Source of the DNA: Corallium rubrum
Taxonomy: Eukaryota; Cnidaria; Anthozoa; Scleralcyonacea; Coralliidae
DNA: 64,000 nt
Assembly: GCA_964035015.1 (NCBI GenBank)
Contig: OZ035998.1
Location: 21,572,041-21,636,040, forward strand
Reading direction: 5' to 3'
Both the position numbers and the translations under genes were made by a program. Under the pieces are notes generated by a model. That model searched no databases and had not been told where the DNA came from. It worked only from the letters and a program-made list of their open reading frames with translations. Positions 13,376-23,435 of the stretch are shown here, one piece after another. Positions within the stretch are counted from its first letter, which is position 1. The number at the start of each line of letters is the position of its first letter.

Positions 13376-13507
13376 CATATCATATCATATCATATCATAT
13401 CATATCATATCATATCATATCATATCATATCATATCATATCATATCATATCATATATATCATATATCATATCATATCATATCATATCATATCATATCATA
13501 TCATATC
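13376..13507. repeat. (CATAT)n pentanucleotide microsatellite
   Basis: About 26 near-perfect CATAT units with one interruption near 13455. It reads open as an ISYHI repeat, which is not a protein. Confidence 0.97.
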
Positions 13508-13509
13508 AA

Positions 13510-14823
13510 ACACCATGAATTACAACGCCACAATGAATGTGGAGAACACAGAGGCAGAAGATTTGTTTACAACATTATGAGGAGAAAAGTTCACCAAATT
13601 GGGGATGATGACTCGAAGAAATATACGACGATCAACACCCACCGAGGTCTGTTTCAATATAACCGACTCTCTGGAATATCGTCCGCTCCAGGTATTTTCC
13701 AAAGAACAATGGGAAACCTCCTACAAGGGATCCCATATGTCATTGTTCGAGTGGACGTCCACGCATCGATGTTCTCTTCTTGCACGTGGTTTTCAATCAA
13801 TCCTGAAAATGTCAGGTCCAAGTTGTGAAAGTACAAGTATTACAAGTCGAGCTAGTACCAGCCAGTGGGGTCACTATTCTGGCTAGTATGGATTCGTGGT
13901 TCAGCCTGGGAAGACTGAGGTAAATGCAAATCATGAAGAGCATATTACCAACCTTGAAGAAGTGTTGAAGCGGATGTCAAGTGCAGGAGCGAGGCTGAAC
14001 AAGAAGAAATGTGTGTTCATGCCTTCAGATGTCATTTATCTGGGACAACGAGTCGACAGCCACGGAATTCAACCAGTGGAAGTTCGAGCTATTACAGACG
14101 CTCCAAGTCCAAGAAATGCAACAGAATTAAAGTCATTTTTAGGTGTGATAAACTATTACTAAAATTACTTACCTAACTTGGCAACTATCGTAGCACCTTT
14201 ACACGAGTTGCTGCGGGAAGGGAGCACATTGGAAATGGGGAAGCAAACAGCAAGAAGCATTTCGAAAATCAAAAGAACTTTTGAAATCAGCAGAGTTACT
14301 AGTACACTATGATAGCAAGAAAGAATTAATTTTGGCTTGTGATGCATCACCTTATGGAGTGGGAGCAGTGTTGCCTCATAAATTGGAAGATGGAAGCGAG
14401 CGACCAATAGCATATACATCACGCACACTAACAGCTCCAGAAAGAAACTATGCCCAACTAGATTGGAGTGAAGAAGTTTCATCAGTATGTATATGGGGGC
14501 ACTTCACCACAAACGCTGATCACAAACCACTAATTGGCTTATTCAACGAGCACATGCCGACACCACAGATGGCATCTGGAAAAGTACTGCGATGGGCTTT
14601 GATTCTAGCTGCTTATGAATATTCAATTGGGCACAAAGAAGGAAAGGCACGCGCAAATGCAGATGCTCTAAGTCGTCTACCACTTCCTGATACACCAAGC
14701 AGCACTCCAGAACCTGGCGAAAATGTGTTTGTGATGGAAGTCTTGGAATCCACTCCAGTGGACGCAGGCAAAATCAAGGCAAAAACAAGAAGAGATCCAG
14801 TACTGGCCAGAGTGTGCTGGTGA
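13510..14823 (+). mobile_element. decayed Ty3/gypsy pol: partial RT and RNase H
   Basis: Translation shows Ty3/gypsy reverse-transcriptase segments. A frame with KKYTTINTHRGLFQYNRL and GIFQRTM lies at about 13610-13745, followed by a connection segment with LEEVLKRM, KKKCVFMP and LKSFLGVINYY at 13896-14162. RNase H follows, with LACDASPYGVGAVL and DHKPLIGLF (14330-14550) and a NADALSRLPLP tail near 14660. The element is dead: it has several frame changes, the YxDD polymerase site is missing (about 130 unrelated bases at 13757-13895), and the RNase H middle is deleted before NADHKPL. No gag, integrase or LTR was found beside it. Immediately beyond, satellite spacer sequence resumes, so it probably inserted at or into the array edge. 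Confidence 0.88.
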
Positions 14824-14844
14824 TTAACAAACTCATCCGACAAG

Positions 14845-14998
14845 GAGACGACAGAGCCTGGCGAAGCAGCGGTTACGGGATGGATAACAAGCACTCACAT
14901 TTAAAAATACATTCTCAAATAGGGAAGGTGGTATCCCAAAAGTAAGTGGTTAATTGAATTGCTGTCTTTGTAGTAAGATAACTTTACGGAATATTTGA
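14845..14998. repeat. direct repeat plus displaced satellite spacer, copy 1
   Basis: About 80 bases (gagacgacagag... to ...cattctcaaa) are nearly identical to 15785-15865. The second half (aaaatacattctcaaatag, then gtggtatcccaaaa) is the AT-rich spacer of the 4.3-12.8 kb satellite, so this is satellite DNA displaced to the far side of the gypsy remnant. Confidence 0.75.
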
Positions 14999-15194
14999 AC
15001 ACAGCACATATATTAATTCACAAATTAAAGCGTTGATCAATTGTGCCATCGATTACACCCATATTTCAAATTAGCGCCCAAACAAATGGAAAAACGCTCA
15101 TGTTTCAGCAATATATAAGGATGATGATGAAGCAGAGAGAGAACTATCGTCCCATTTAAATTATTTGTGTACCAGGAAAAATGGAGTCATGTAA

Positions 15195-15425
15195 ATGATA
15201 AAACGTCGTTACAATCATGAAAGTGGCAAGGTCTCGAAGAAAAGAAAACGAGAAGTCCATGTAGGATCCGAAGACACACGTGTTTTTGAAATAAAGACAA
15301 GAACTAGGTGGATCCACGACTACCTACGCAAGATAAATCGTGGATTAGAGTTACAAGAGGCGATACCTCTCCATATTCAGGAGAGGTATCTGAAAAGTTT
15401 TCATATTTCATTATTTGTTGGTTAA
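15195..15425 (+). pseudogene. basic-region exon fragment paired with the death-domain copy
   Basis: An open frame with a lysine/arginine-rich stretch (KVSKKRKREV). The same stretch, diverged, lies next to death-domain copy 1 at about 13188-13250. Because both copies carry it beside death-domain sequence, I infer one ancestral gene segment was duplicated. I do not recognise the protein. A GGATCC-flanked tract and the next pyrimidine-rich acceptor follow it. Confidence 0.3.
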
Positions 15426-15449
15426 TTCATTCTGTTTGTATCTGGACAG

Positions 15450-15744
15450 GACTACTACTCAGAGACCAGTCTACTTCATTTCAATTTAAGCTACACGAAT
15501 ACTTAAACCCAAATGGTCTACGGAATTGGAAAGCAATCAGGCAGTGGTACTTGATTTTACAACTTCCCAAATTGTTAATTATAAGGGCGATCGTGATAAA
15601 TCGGCAGAAAATATGTTGGACTACAGGAAGACGGCGAATATATCCACTGTCGACCTACTGTATGATGCGTTGTTATCTATTGGACGTCAACACGTCGCCC
15701 AGTATATCTACGACTCAATATGTGAGAAGAAAACTGATGTATAA
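15450..15744 (+). pseudogene. frameshifted death-domain exon, copy 2
   Basis: After a pyrimidine tract and CAG acceptor (ends 15449), one frame reads FKLHEYLNPNGLRNWKAI, which fits helices 1-2 of a death domain (leucine-rich helix, NP turn, NW core). The fold then continues in another frame with MLDYRKTANISTVDLLYDAL and IGRQHVAQYI, matching helices 4-6 (LLxxWxxxxxATVxxLLxALxxIGRxDVAxxI). The switch falls near 15530-15550, so one small indel disrupts an otherwise recognisable domain of MyD88/IRAK-like type. The frame ends at a TAA (15742). Family assignment is by eye; the fold call is firmer than the subfamily. Confidence 0.55.
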
Positions 15745-15784
15745 ACTCAATGACTTGTAACTTCCACGGTCCATTCTTCATTCA

Positions 15785-15868
15785 GAGACGACAGAGTCTG
15801 GCGAACCAGCGGTTACAGGACCGATAAAAAGCACTCACATTTAAAAATACATTCTCAAAGAGGGAACC
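15785..15868. repeat. direct repeat, copy 2, of 14845-14925
   Basis: Near-identical to 14845-14925, 940 bases upstream, including the satellite spacer fragment aaaatacattctcaaa. The two copies bracket the death-domain segment 15195-15744, as a segmental duplication or element boundary would. Confidence 0.75.
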
Positions 15869-15970
15869 GAACTCTACTGTCTGACTGCCTACTTTACTGC
15901 TCTGTAGCAGGCCGGTGGTTTGTCTGGCAGTCTCGCAGCTTGCCACACCCCCAGGTTGCTATAAAGCCAG

Positions 15971-16133
15971 CCTCGAAGAACTCGCAAAACTCCTAAATCC
16001 AACAAGTTCAATGAATAACTGGTTTACGTTGGCGGGAGTTTTAGGATTTATTCAAATATCTATAGAAAATTTGCGTTCCAGCAGAGAAAAGTATCCAATA
16101 TGTACTCAAGACCTGTTGAGCAAGTGGGGATAG
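15971..16133 (+). pseudogene. death-domain exon fragment (helices 1-4) embedded in satellite
   Basis: The frame reads LEELAKLLNP, then NNWFTLAGVLGF, IENL and TQDLLSKWG. This is the classical first two thirds of a death domain (LxxLLNP...W..LA..LGF...I..L......LL..W). It ends at a TAG right after the helix-4 tryptophan, and helices 5-6 are absent. To the left, satellite sequence (cacacccccaggttgct, then ccag) runs directly into the domain; to the right, satellite boxes (aaaatgctaggctgcctgcc) resume by 16160. It is a different death domain from 15450-15744. No partner exon is visible in this frame, so I call it a captured fragment. Confidence 0.5.
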
Positions 16134-16139
16134 CGCAAC

Positions 16140-16364
16140 GTGTCGACCCGCCAGGCAACCAAAATGCTAGGCTGCCTGCCTGTTTTTCCACCTGTCTGGC
16201 CGCTTGCGCAGCTGTCTGCAGGCAGCTTGCTATACTACCAGATAGCTAGGCTGCAGATTGGCTGACTCAAAGCGTGACGTACAGACTGAATGACTGACTG
16301 AAAGGGTGACGTACAAGTCAACTTTTTATTTTGAGACAATTTACATGCCACAAGAAGCACAAAT
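16140..16364. repeat. displaced satellite fragments
   Basis: CTGCC-type boxes and the spacer box tcaactttttattttgagac, followed by ttacatgccac, as in the main array. Same family, separated from it by the gypsy and death-domain fragments. Confidence 0.75.
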
Positions 16365-16450
16365 TGACTGACTGACTGACTGACTGACTGACTGACTGAC
16401 TGACTGACTGACTGACTGACTGACTGACTGACTGACTGACTGACTGACTG

Positions 16451-16482
<32 letters not shown>

Positions 16483-16520
16483 ACGGACGGACGGACGGAC
16501 GGACGGACGGACGGACGGAC
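16365..16520. repeat. (GACT)n then (GGAC)n microsatellite
   Basis: About 28 GACT units followed by about eleven GGAC units, then three copies of a ccgtaccgtcctccg-type 15-mer to 16566. The minus-strand SQSV repeat ORF is an artefact of the unit. Confidence 0.95.
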
Positions 16521-16573
16521 TGACTCCGCCGTACCGTCCTCCGCCATACCGTCCTCCGCCGTACCGTCTCCAG

Positions 16574-16680
16574 GCTTGAGCGGGGAAGGCACGGATTTCG
16601 GCTACGTAAACGATAAGGAATTGCTACAGCTCTCAGTTGAAGATCTGAATCATCTGGTCAAAAAATTACCAAAAGACGTG
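16574..16680 (+). pseudogene. Maf-like extended homology region fragment
   Basis: After a CAG acceptor-like site (16571-16573) the frame contains NDKELLQLSVEDLNH and then LVKKLPKDV. This resembles the Maf-family extended homology region, the ancillary DNA-binding helices before the bZIP basic region: (S/N)D(D/K)ELxxLSVxxLN, then L(x)K(D/E). The basic region and zipper do not follow; at 16680 the sequence becomes CTGCC satellite. It is therefore at most one captured exon piece. The match is about 25 residues, so chance or another helical protein remains possible. Confidence 0.4.
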
Positions 16681-17220
16681 CCTGCTCGCACACCTGCCTG
16701 CCTGTACGCAGCTTCAATCGATATCCTAAAGAGAAAAACTGCTAGGCTGCCCAAATATTTGGCTGCCCATACAGCAGCTTGCCTAGCTACTCGTCTGCGA
16801 ATTTGCCCCGTTGCCCAACTGCTTATAACAGCCGACCCGCGTGTGCCCAACTGCTTGCCTGGCTCCCAGACGGACTGACTGAAAGCGTGACGTGCAGACT
16901 GACTGACTGAAATCTATCTTGCTAAAACAATGTACATGTCACATGAAGTGCACATTTAAATTTTATGAGTACTATTCCACCCTGGGTATAACAAATACAC
17001 TGGTTCTCTTGATGACTGAATGACCGCCTGGCCGACTGCCACAGTACAATGTATGACTGCCATTTGCCTGGCTACCCGGCTACACGGCTGCCGTTTCCCT
17101 TTTGTTACACAAGTTGCCAAGAGATAAAGTTGCATTTCATACACTCGACTCATATATCGTAGTTGTGGGGACTCAAGTCCCCACAGTGTTGGTGGGTAAC
17201 TCATTGGGGTCCCCATAATG
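16681..17220. repeat. right-hand satellite remnant ending in GGGGTCCCC palindromes
   Basis: CTGCC boxes, the spacer variant aaacaatgtacatgtcac (also at 4615), and an inverted version of the array anchor (ggtccccataatgc at 17209). A perfect palindrome, TGTGGGGACT-CA-AGTCCCCACA, lies at 17164-17185. Confidence 0.75.
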
Positions 17221-17639
17221 CGCTATGTACTGATATATTCTGTAAAGTTATCTTTCTTTGTAAATATTTTTGGGACACCAGTCCCACTATTTTAGAATGT
17301 GTGCTTTAAAGTCAGCTTTATTTAGCATGTTCATAGTTTCAAAATAAAAAAGATGGTCAGTCAGTCTAATGCTTCTATTGCTTAGTTGGTTGATCCATTA
17401 CTCGATTGGCTGGTCATCAGTCAACCATTAGTCGGTGGGTTGCGCGTCAGTCAATTGGTCAGTCAGTCTGATGAAAATTATTTTTTATTTATAACTAAAC
17501 ATTTCGAACACAACCTTTCCATAAAGAACCTGTGAAGTCCTTTACAAAAGCTATTTCGAAATTATTTTTAAGACTAATTTTGTTGCGTTTTCTTTTGTTT
17601 TGCTTTAGTAAACTCTGTACAAGAATAGAAAACCCGAGT

Positions 17640-17985
17640 TAGAAGAAGAGGATAAGTGAAGTCCCCACAATGAAAAAGTTCTTGTACAGGTCCCCACAAA
17701 GCGTGCTACATTTTTTACACAATTTACACACGCAACTCATAAACCGTAATTGTGGGGACTTCATACTACAGGATATTTTAGCTAAGTAGCTTTAGTTTTT
17801 TAACAATCAATGAAATGAAACGTTGTGGTAACGTTATTTCAATGAAATAAAGTTCATTTGAGCGTAGAAACTGTATTTGCTAACCGAAAATAGATGAAAA
17901 CATTGTGGGGACTTGAGTCAGGTCCCCACAATGTTACGAGTCCCCACAGTGTAGGTATGTAACTCGCCGAGGTCCCCACAATGTG
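17640..17985. repeat. cluster of GTCCCCACA motifs in both orientations
   Basis: GTCCCCACA or its complement occurs near 17661, 17691, 17752, 17906, 17924, 17940 and 17973, partly paired as hairpins (for example 17906-17932). The same motif is in every satellite unit. The stretch 17221-17640 between them shows no gene. Confidence 0.7.
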
Positions 17986-17995
17986 CGGCTCGTGA

Positions 17996-18068
17996 ATACA
18001 TACATACATACATACATACATACATACATACATACATACATACATACATACATACATACATACATACA
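17996..18068. repeat. (TACA)n microsatellite
   Basis: About 18 perfect TACA units. Confidence 0.97.
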
Positions 18069-18177
18069 ACAAAAATAAAATGGAAACATACGTACATTTA
18101 TAGCACGGCACGAAGTATTTGGGGGAAAAAAGTACATTCATTTCATATGAAAAGGAATAACTAAATGTTTTAATTAC

Positions 18178-18486
18178 CTTGAGCAGGTTGTCCTGTCTTA
18201 AGCATAATACCAAGTGTAGCGGCTGTAGCATTCATTTGGGAGTTTATCTGCTTTAAAAGTGCTGATCCGGCTACGGCCACGCTTAATTGGCAACCATTTG
18301 GCATCTTAAAAAAGATTTCGATATCCCCACTGTCATAAAAAACAAATAGAAAATTGGTGCCCCCTCCTGCCATTCTTCACAAAGGGATTGGAAGTTGAAA
18401 TCAACAAGATCGTCCTTTCCTGTTTTTCGCATAAACAATGGATTATTTCGTGAACATAGCCCACTAACCTCGCTTGAATTAGTGAC
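18178..18486 (-). pseudogene. frameshifted internal exon of an unknown, probably multicopy protein
   Basis: On the minus strand an acceptor (gtgcag) precedes an exon that ends at a good donor (caag/gtaatt). Frame 1 gives RKTGKDDLVDFNFQSLCEEW then QEGAPIFYLFF. After a one-base shift the second frame gives GCQLSVAVAGSALLKQINSQ then MNATAATLGIMLK. Together they resemble a helical domain of uncharacterised, often repeat-associated proteins common in cnidarian genomes (acidic W(Q/K)xxAP helix, then SVAxAxxxLLKxxxxxMN). This resemblance is from memory and unverified. The frameshift points to a pseudogene, or else a sequencing error. Confidence 0.35.
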
Positions 18487-19089
18487 CTGCACAATCCAAC
18501 GAGGACGAACGAATAACCTTATTAACTGAACGATTTAGTCGTCCAGACTCGTCCAGACTCGCTTTCCTATTGGTTGAGACAATGATATTTGTCAGTGCTG
18601 AGGCGGATGATAACAACTTGTCGTTCCAACCAATAGGTAATCGAGTTTGTACGAAACTAGGGAACTGGCTGGTCATGCATGCAGTTGCCTCCGTTAGTCA
18701 AGTGTATTTAACGCTACGCAAATCGAAACTCGTTTGTTCAGAGATAACCCGTAATATACTCTTTGTAACAACACTGTCATTTAACCTTTACACTTGTAAA
18801 GTGTGGGGAATATGTTTATTTATAATGCAGGACAGGCGCGATAACATTCGATCATTGTGGTATTGTTCGACAAAAACAACCGCGATAACTCGTAAACAAT
18901 ATAAACAAGGAGGACGACTGCAGTTAAAAGCAATATAATATTTTCAATTTAACACCATAGTAACGCCCCAGTCTGCTAAAACGGTTGTACTGTAGTTAGA
19001 ATCTGTAGTATACGATCCCAAATAATCAACTACACGTGTTGATAAGTTTGATTCAACTCAAATATGTTGACGTTTTTTCAGTGCTCTTG
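18487..19089. other. intergenic; one hairpin
   Basis: cctattggttg (18566) and caaccaatagg (18628) form a hairpin with about a 50-base loop. A 122-codon plus-strand ORF (18570-18938) runs through it and has no recognisable features. Confidence 0.4.
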
Positions 19090-21895
19090 TGGCAATACCT
19101 TGGGCCTATATTTTTTATTTTATTATTTTATTTAACTTTACCTTGACTAAATAAATAAATACAAGGATAGGAACACCGCAACAGCTGAGGCCGATTACTG
19201 CGGGTCCTTATTGTCTACTATTTACATTAAATAATATGTGATATAAATATAATTATATGATATAAACATAACAAGTAAAAACGTTTAATATGAAGCTAGC
19301 TGCATGAAGGTCTAAAAACAACAAGTAGGGGAAACACATAGACTACGGACAGAGTTACATTTAACACAAATTGATTTCCAGGTGCGTGGGTCCTCAGAAT
19401 GGTATATAGAGAGAATAGCAGAGTGGTAGTATTCTTTTAGTTTGTTTTTGAAATTTGAAAGATTGGTAGTCCGGGTTATTTCTTGAGGCAGCACGTTCCA
19501 TATTCTTGGAGCTCTTATTAGGTATGATTTACCGTACGTCGATGTTCTATATGATCGCTGTTTGAAAGCGCTGCCATCTGTTTTAATCTGAGATCTTGTA
19601 GGTATGTTGGTAGGTTTGCATTTTTTCAAGAATTGTAGTTTTGTCAAATGAAATATATTGATTGATTATTTTGAAAAAGAATACCATGTCCAGATATTCG
19701 TGCCAGTAGGTTAGAGGAAGTAGGTTTGTTTCGATTAGTCTGTTCTCGTAAGTAATTTCACATTGGAAAGGTAGATTAAGAATATATTTTGTTGCGCGTC
19801 GTTGAACTCGTTCGAGATTTTTTATCAGCTCAATTGTTTGTGGGCTCCAAACCTGAGACGCGTATCCAAGGTGGCAACGGACAATTGCCAGATAGATGGT
19901 ACGTCTGGTGCTGATGGCGTTAATGTTTTTTTGTGGTTCTTCTAGCGTACCCCAGGATCTTGTTGGCCTTAGCTGTTTGTGATTGAACCTGTTTCTTCCA
20001 CAATAAGTCAGAGGAAATCCATACTCCAAGGTCTCGTTCATGTGAACAGTGTTTCAGTTCGATATTGTCCATGGAGTATGGAATCATGACGCGTTTCTTC
20101 TTTCTTGTTATGGTCTGAACTTTGCATTTTGTTTGGTTAAAAGCAAGGTTTGAAGATAGTGACCATTCATTGATGTTATTCAGCTAGGTCCTGTTGCAGA
20201 AGAGTGTTGTCTGCTTCAGTAGATATGCACTTGAATAGTTTTGTATCATCGGCGAAGGTCGCTATTGTGGACGATAATACTGCGTAGGGAAGATCGTTGA
20301 CGTAAAGAAGGAATAACAATGGTCCAAGGATCGATCCTTGAGGCACACCAGAAGTTACGGGTAGAGGAGAAGAAGTTTCACCAAGTACTGTGACTTGCTG
20401 CCAACGGTCTGTGAGGTACGACTGAAACCAAGACAGCAGGCTGCCGCGGAATCCAAAGCGATAAAGTTTGTCAGTGATTTTTTTTATGACTTACTTTATC
20501 GAATGCTTTGGACATATCAAGGTAGATAACATCGATCTGTTTTCCTTGGTCGAGATCACTTCAAATTGCATCTAGAATTTGGATGAGTTGAGTTGTACAG
20601 GATTTTCCTGGAACAAAGCCGTGCTGACATTCATTGATGGTGTTTTTCAAGAAGTCCCTAATATGGTTGAGTACACAACGTTCCAACAATTTTGAAACAA
20701 TGCAAAGGAGGGAAATAGGCCTATAGTTTTCTACTTGTTGTTTTGGTCCTCTTTTGTGTACTGGAACAACGTTGGCCAGTTTCCACTCGTCTGGAATCAT
20801 ACCAATACGGAGAGATTTGTTGAATAGGCAGCAGAGTGATGGGGCAATCTGGTAAGCTGTTGCAGTGAGAATTCGGCCAGGGATTTCATCCGGTCCTATT
20901 GCTTTATCTGGATCTAAGGATTTCAGCGCGATAAGAACATCAGTTTCCCGCAAGGTCAATTCGTTGATGGTTTGTAATGGCGTGTTAGAGGTGCCATGAG
21001 AGGTAGTATTAGTGTAGTCGTAGTTTGATGGTGTTGGGTCCATGTCTGTATCCTGGTTAAACTGATGCGAAATAATTGTTAAACATATGAGCGATATCAT
21101 TTGGGTTGTTGGCCACTTGAGGATAATTTTCCATGGAACGAGGAATACTAATTGTTTTTACTTTTAACTTAAACAAACTCCAAAAGCGTTTTGGACTGAA
21201 GTGTAGACTTTGACCAAGCCAAGAGTGTTAAGATAGTTTTCGCGACCTTCTTGCATAAGACGTTTAACTGTAGTTCTAAGTTTCTTGAACTTTTCATGCA
21301 GATAATTTGTGGGAGATCGAGCAAGTTTGCGACGGACAGTCTCTTTCTTGTTTAATAAATGCTGGATTTCGCTGTTAAGCCAAGGGATGTTTTTCTTATA
21401 CCTTTCACTTTCTTCATTGGAATGTAGTCCTTAACCGCTGTGAGAAATGCGTTTTTCCAAGACGACCAATCGTTATTGATGTTACCGTTAGCTGAAATTA
21501 CGTTAGATAAGTTTAATGATTCAAGACTAGAACGAAGTCCGTTGATATCTGCACGTTTGTAGTCGTAAACCACTCTATTCATTTTCACTGGTCGTTGAGG
21601 ACAAGTTAGTATCTCAAACGTAATGGCGCTGTGATCAGTCACTACTCCGGACATTTCTGGCGAGAGGATTTCACATATTTTAATTTGGTCGGGTATGCTT
21701 GTTATTAAAAGGTCTAGAATGTTATTTCCTCTTGTAGGAGAATTGTTTATTTGAGAAAGGAAAAAATCTTTTAGAAGTTCAGAAAATGCATTTCGGGTTG
21801 AAATTTCAATTGTCTCGTCGTAAATATTCTGCCAATTAGTGTTCGGAAAATTAAAATTGCCGTATATATAACAATGACTTATTATAATTTTTCGT
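19090..21895 (-). mobile_element. 5'-truncated Jockey/CR1-group LINE
   Basis: On the minus strand: the end of an APE-type endonuclease (a GNFNFPNTNW stretch, then NNILDLL and VVTDHSAI, about 21890-21600), a linker, then reverse transcriptase. The RT has LDPDKAIGPDEIPGRIL, NYRPISLL and a HGFVPGKSC box (20561-21100), DMSKAFDKV and GVPQGSILGPLLFLLYVNDL, and the catalytic FADDTKLFK near 20240-20260. The C-terminal region has LGYASQVWSP, ERVQRRATKYI and APRIWNVLP (19312-20041). Frames change several times (near 20560, 20100 and 19600), so it is inactive. In the endonuclease the usual GDFN is GNFN, losing an expected catalytic Asp. The 3' end lies near 19090-19160 in AT-rich sequence with AATAAATAAATA. 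Confidence 0.92.
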
Positions 21896-22195
21896 TAAAC
21901 AGTTTTTACCACGCAAAAGTTCTCAATAAAAAGTCATGTGAAACAATGGATGATTTTGTATATTACTCTTGGAAGTGTTAGCTGATCAAAAATTCCAACC
22001 CTGTTAGCAAACGATTTTAAACTATGAGGACAATTATTAGACGCGTGCATGCTGGACGATTATACTGTAGGTTATAATCCCCGCGATAACTTAGCCTCGG
22101 CAATTCTTCGTTAAAATACAGGAAAAGCGATTATAAGATTAGGGAATTTGGAAGAAAAACACTGATTATTGCTTTATTTCGACAAAATGGTGCTT

Positions 22196-22435
22196 TCATC
22201 GTGGGATATCATCATCAACGAAATATGTAGAAACCACATTTTCCACAGCTTCGAGAGGACGTTTAACCGAAGACGGTTCGAGAGTATATTCGCACTTCTC
22301 GTTATACTCCTGACTAGCTGAATCAGTCTTCTGGGACTGATTGGAGTTGACATGCGGCTTTACGTTTTGGTCGTTCTTATACTGAATTTTGGCGACCATA
22401 TTACCATGCAGAATATCGCAACAGCCAATGAACAT
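22196..22435 (-). CDS. possible terminal exon, unknown protein
   Basis: A 79-codon minus-strand frame opens right after an acceptor-like tctaag complement (cttag/atg at 22435-22436) and ends in a TGA (22196). The composition is ordinary for a protein (QSQKTDSASQEYNEKCEY, then acidic VDDDIPR). No family recognised. It could be the last exon of a gene whose other exons I cannot place, or a chance frame. Confidence 0.22.
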   Translation of the reverse strand: MFIGCCDILHGNMVAKIQYKNDQNVKPHVNSNQSQKTDSASQEYNEKCEYTLEPSSVKRPLEAVENVVSTYFVDDDIPR

Positions 22436-22558
22436 CTAAGATTTTACTTGCTATATAATTAGCATAACTGCATATTCGTCCATTCTCCTTGGATGGTGCA
22501 GGTTCACTAATAAGACGAAGAACGTTTTCGATGACCACTTTCGTCAACGTTTTATTAT

Positions 22559-22719
22559 AAGTAATAACATGACTTGAGAGAAATTAGCAATTAAATTTCC
22601 CGCAGCCGAGGGAAGGTTTGTGAAAGTCCGAAGGCCGCAGGCCCGAGGACTTTTACAAATCTTCCCGAGGCAAAGGGGAAATTTAATCGTTAATTTCCCG
22701 AAAAGTCATGTTATTACTT
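22559..22719. repeat. foldback element, 161 bp
   Basis: Outer arms aagtaataacatgact and agtcatgttattactt are perfect inverses. Inside them, aattaaatttcccgcagccg...gtgaaagtcc and ggactttt...gaggcaaaggggaaattta continue the pairing with mismatches. The whole segment can fold into one long hairpin. Confidence 0.8.
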
Positions 22720-22794
22720 TGTAATATTATGATCGCCAAGGAAAACTTGAGAATCTTACCGACAGGAAATTTACACGGTTGATCAGAGAAGTTG

Positions 22795-22990
22795 CATCTA
22801 ATTTTCCCGTGCAAGCGGGAAATTTAGAAAAAGACAAAGGATTTCTTTGTCTTCTAATTTTTCCTCATCAACATGCATGGGAAAATTAGGATTTCTTTGT
22901 CTTCTAATTTTCCCCCATCAACATGCACGGGAAAATTAGAAGACAAAGGATAAATTTCCCTCTTGCATGAGCGATGAGGGAAATACGAGG
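22795..22990. repeat. nested hairpin repeats, ctaattttccc unit
   Basis: tttgtcttctaatttt occurs at 22848 and 22893, and its complement aaaattagaagacaaagga at 22933. Together with tcatcaacatgca(t/c)ggg at 22866 and 22913 it makes alternative hairpins. No coding potential. Confidence 0.7.
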
Positions 22991-23110
22991 TTTCCATTCC
23001 CTCGGAGAACAAAAGAATCCGAGGCGATCATGGTATTACACTTCAAAACGTTTTTTACAATTCTTTGTGGCCACGAACTAATGCCTTCACATTGGATTCG
23101 TACTCTTTGT

Positions 23111-23435
23111 TCAAAACCTTCTTGACAGTCTGATGGATATTCTATCGATGATGTTTTGAAAAATTTGCGGCTTTGAAACGCAGTTGTTATTGACTGCAGT
23201 GTTCGAAGTACAGGCGTTGTAACATCCAGACTTCAGCGCTGCATGGTAAGGAATAAACTGTTTCAAAGCGTTTTTCTTGTGGTTGTATTGCTTCGTTACC
23301 AATCGAACGACCGTAGGAATTAATACCACTTGTATCGTTACTGCAGTCACTTTCGAAACGAAGGGATTTTGTTGCACTTGTTAATAGCTTCTCGTCATGA
23401 ACATCGTTGGAACGTTGCAATCTCTTTGTTTGCAC
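23111..23435 (-). other. open but unrecognised minus-strand region
   Basis: Two overlapping minus-strand frames of 82 and 88 codons (23187-23435, 23111-23377). Neither has a recognisable motif. If the region was once coding, one frameshift would join the first frame's start to the second's end. No function is proposed. Confidence 0.2.

Noticed and set aside
13344-13580. 78-codon ORF with ISYHI repeats
   Set aside because: CATAT microsatellite translation.
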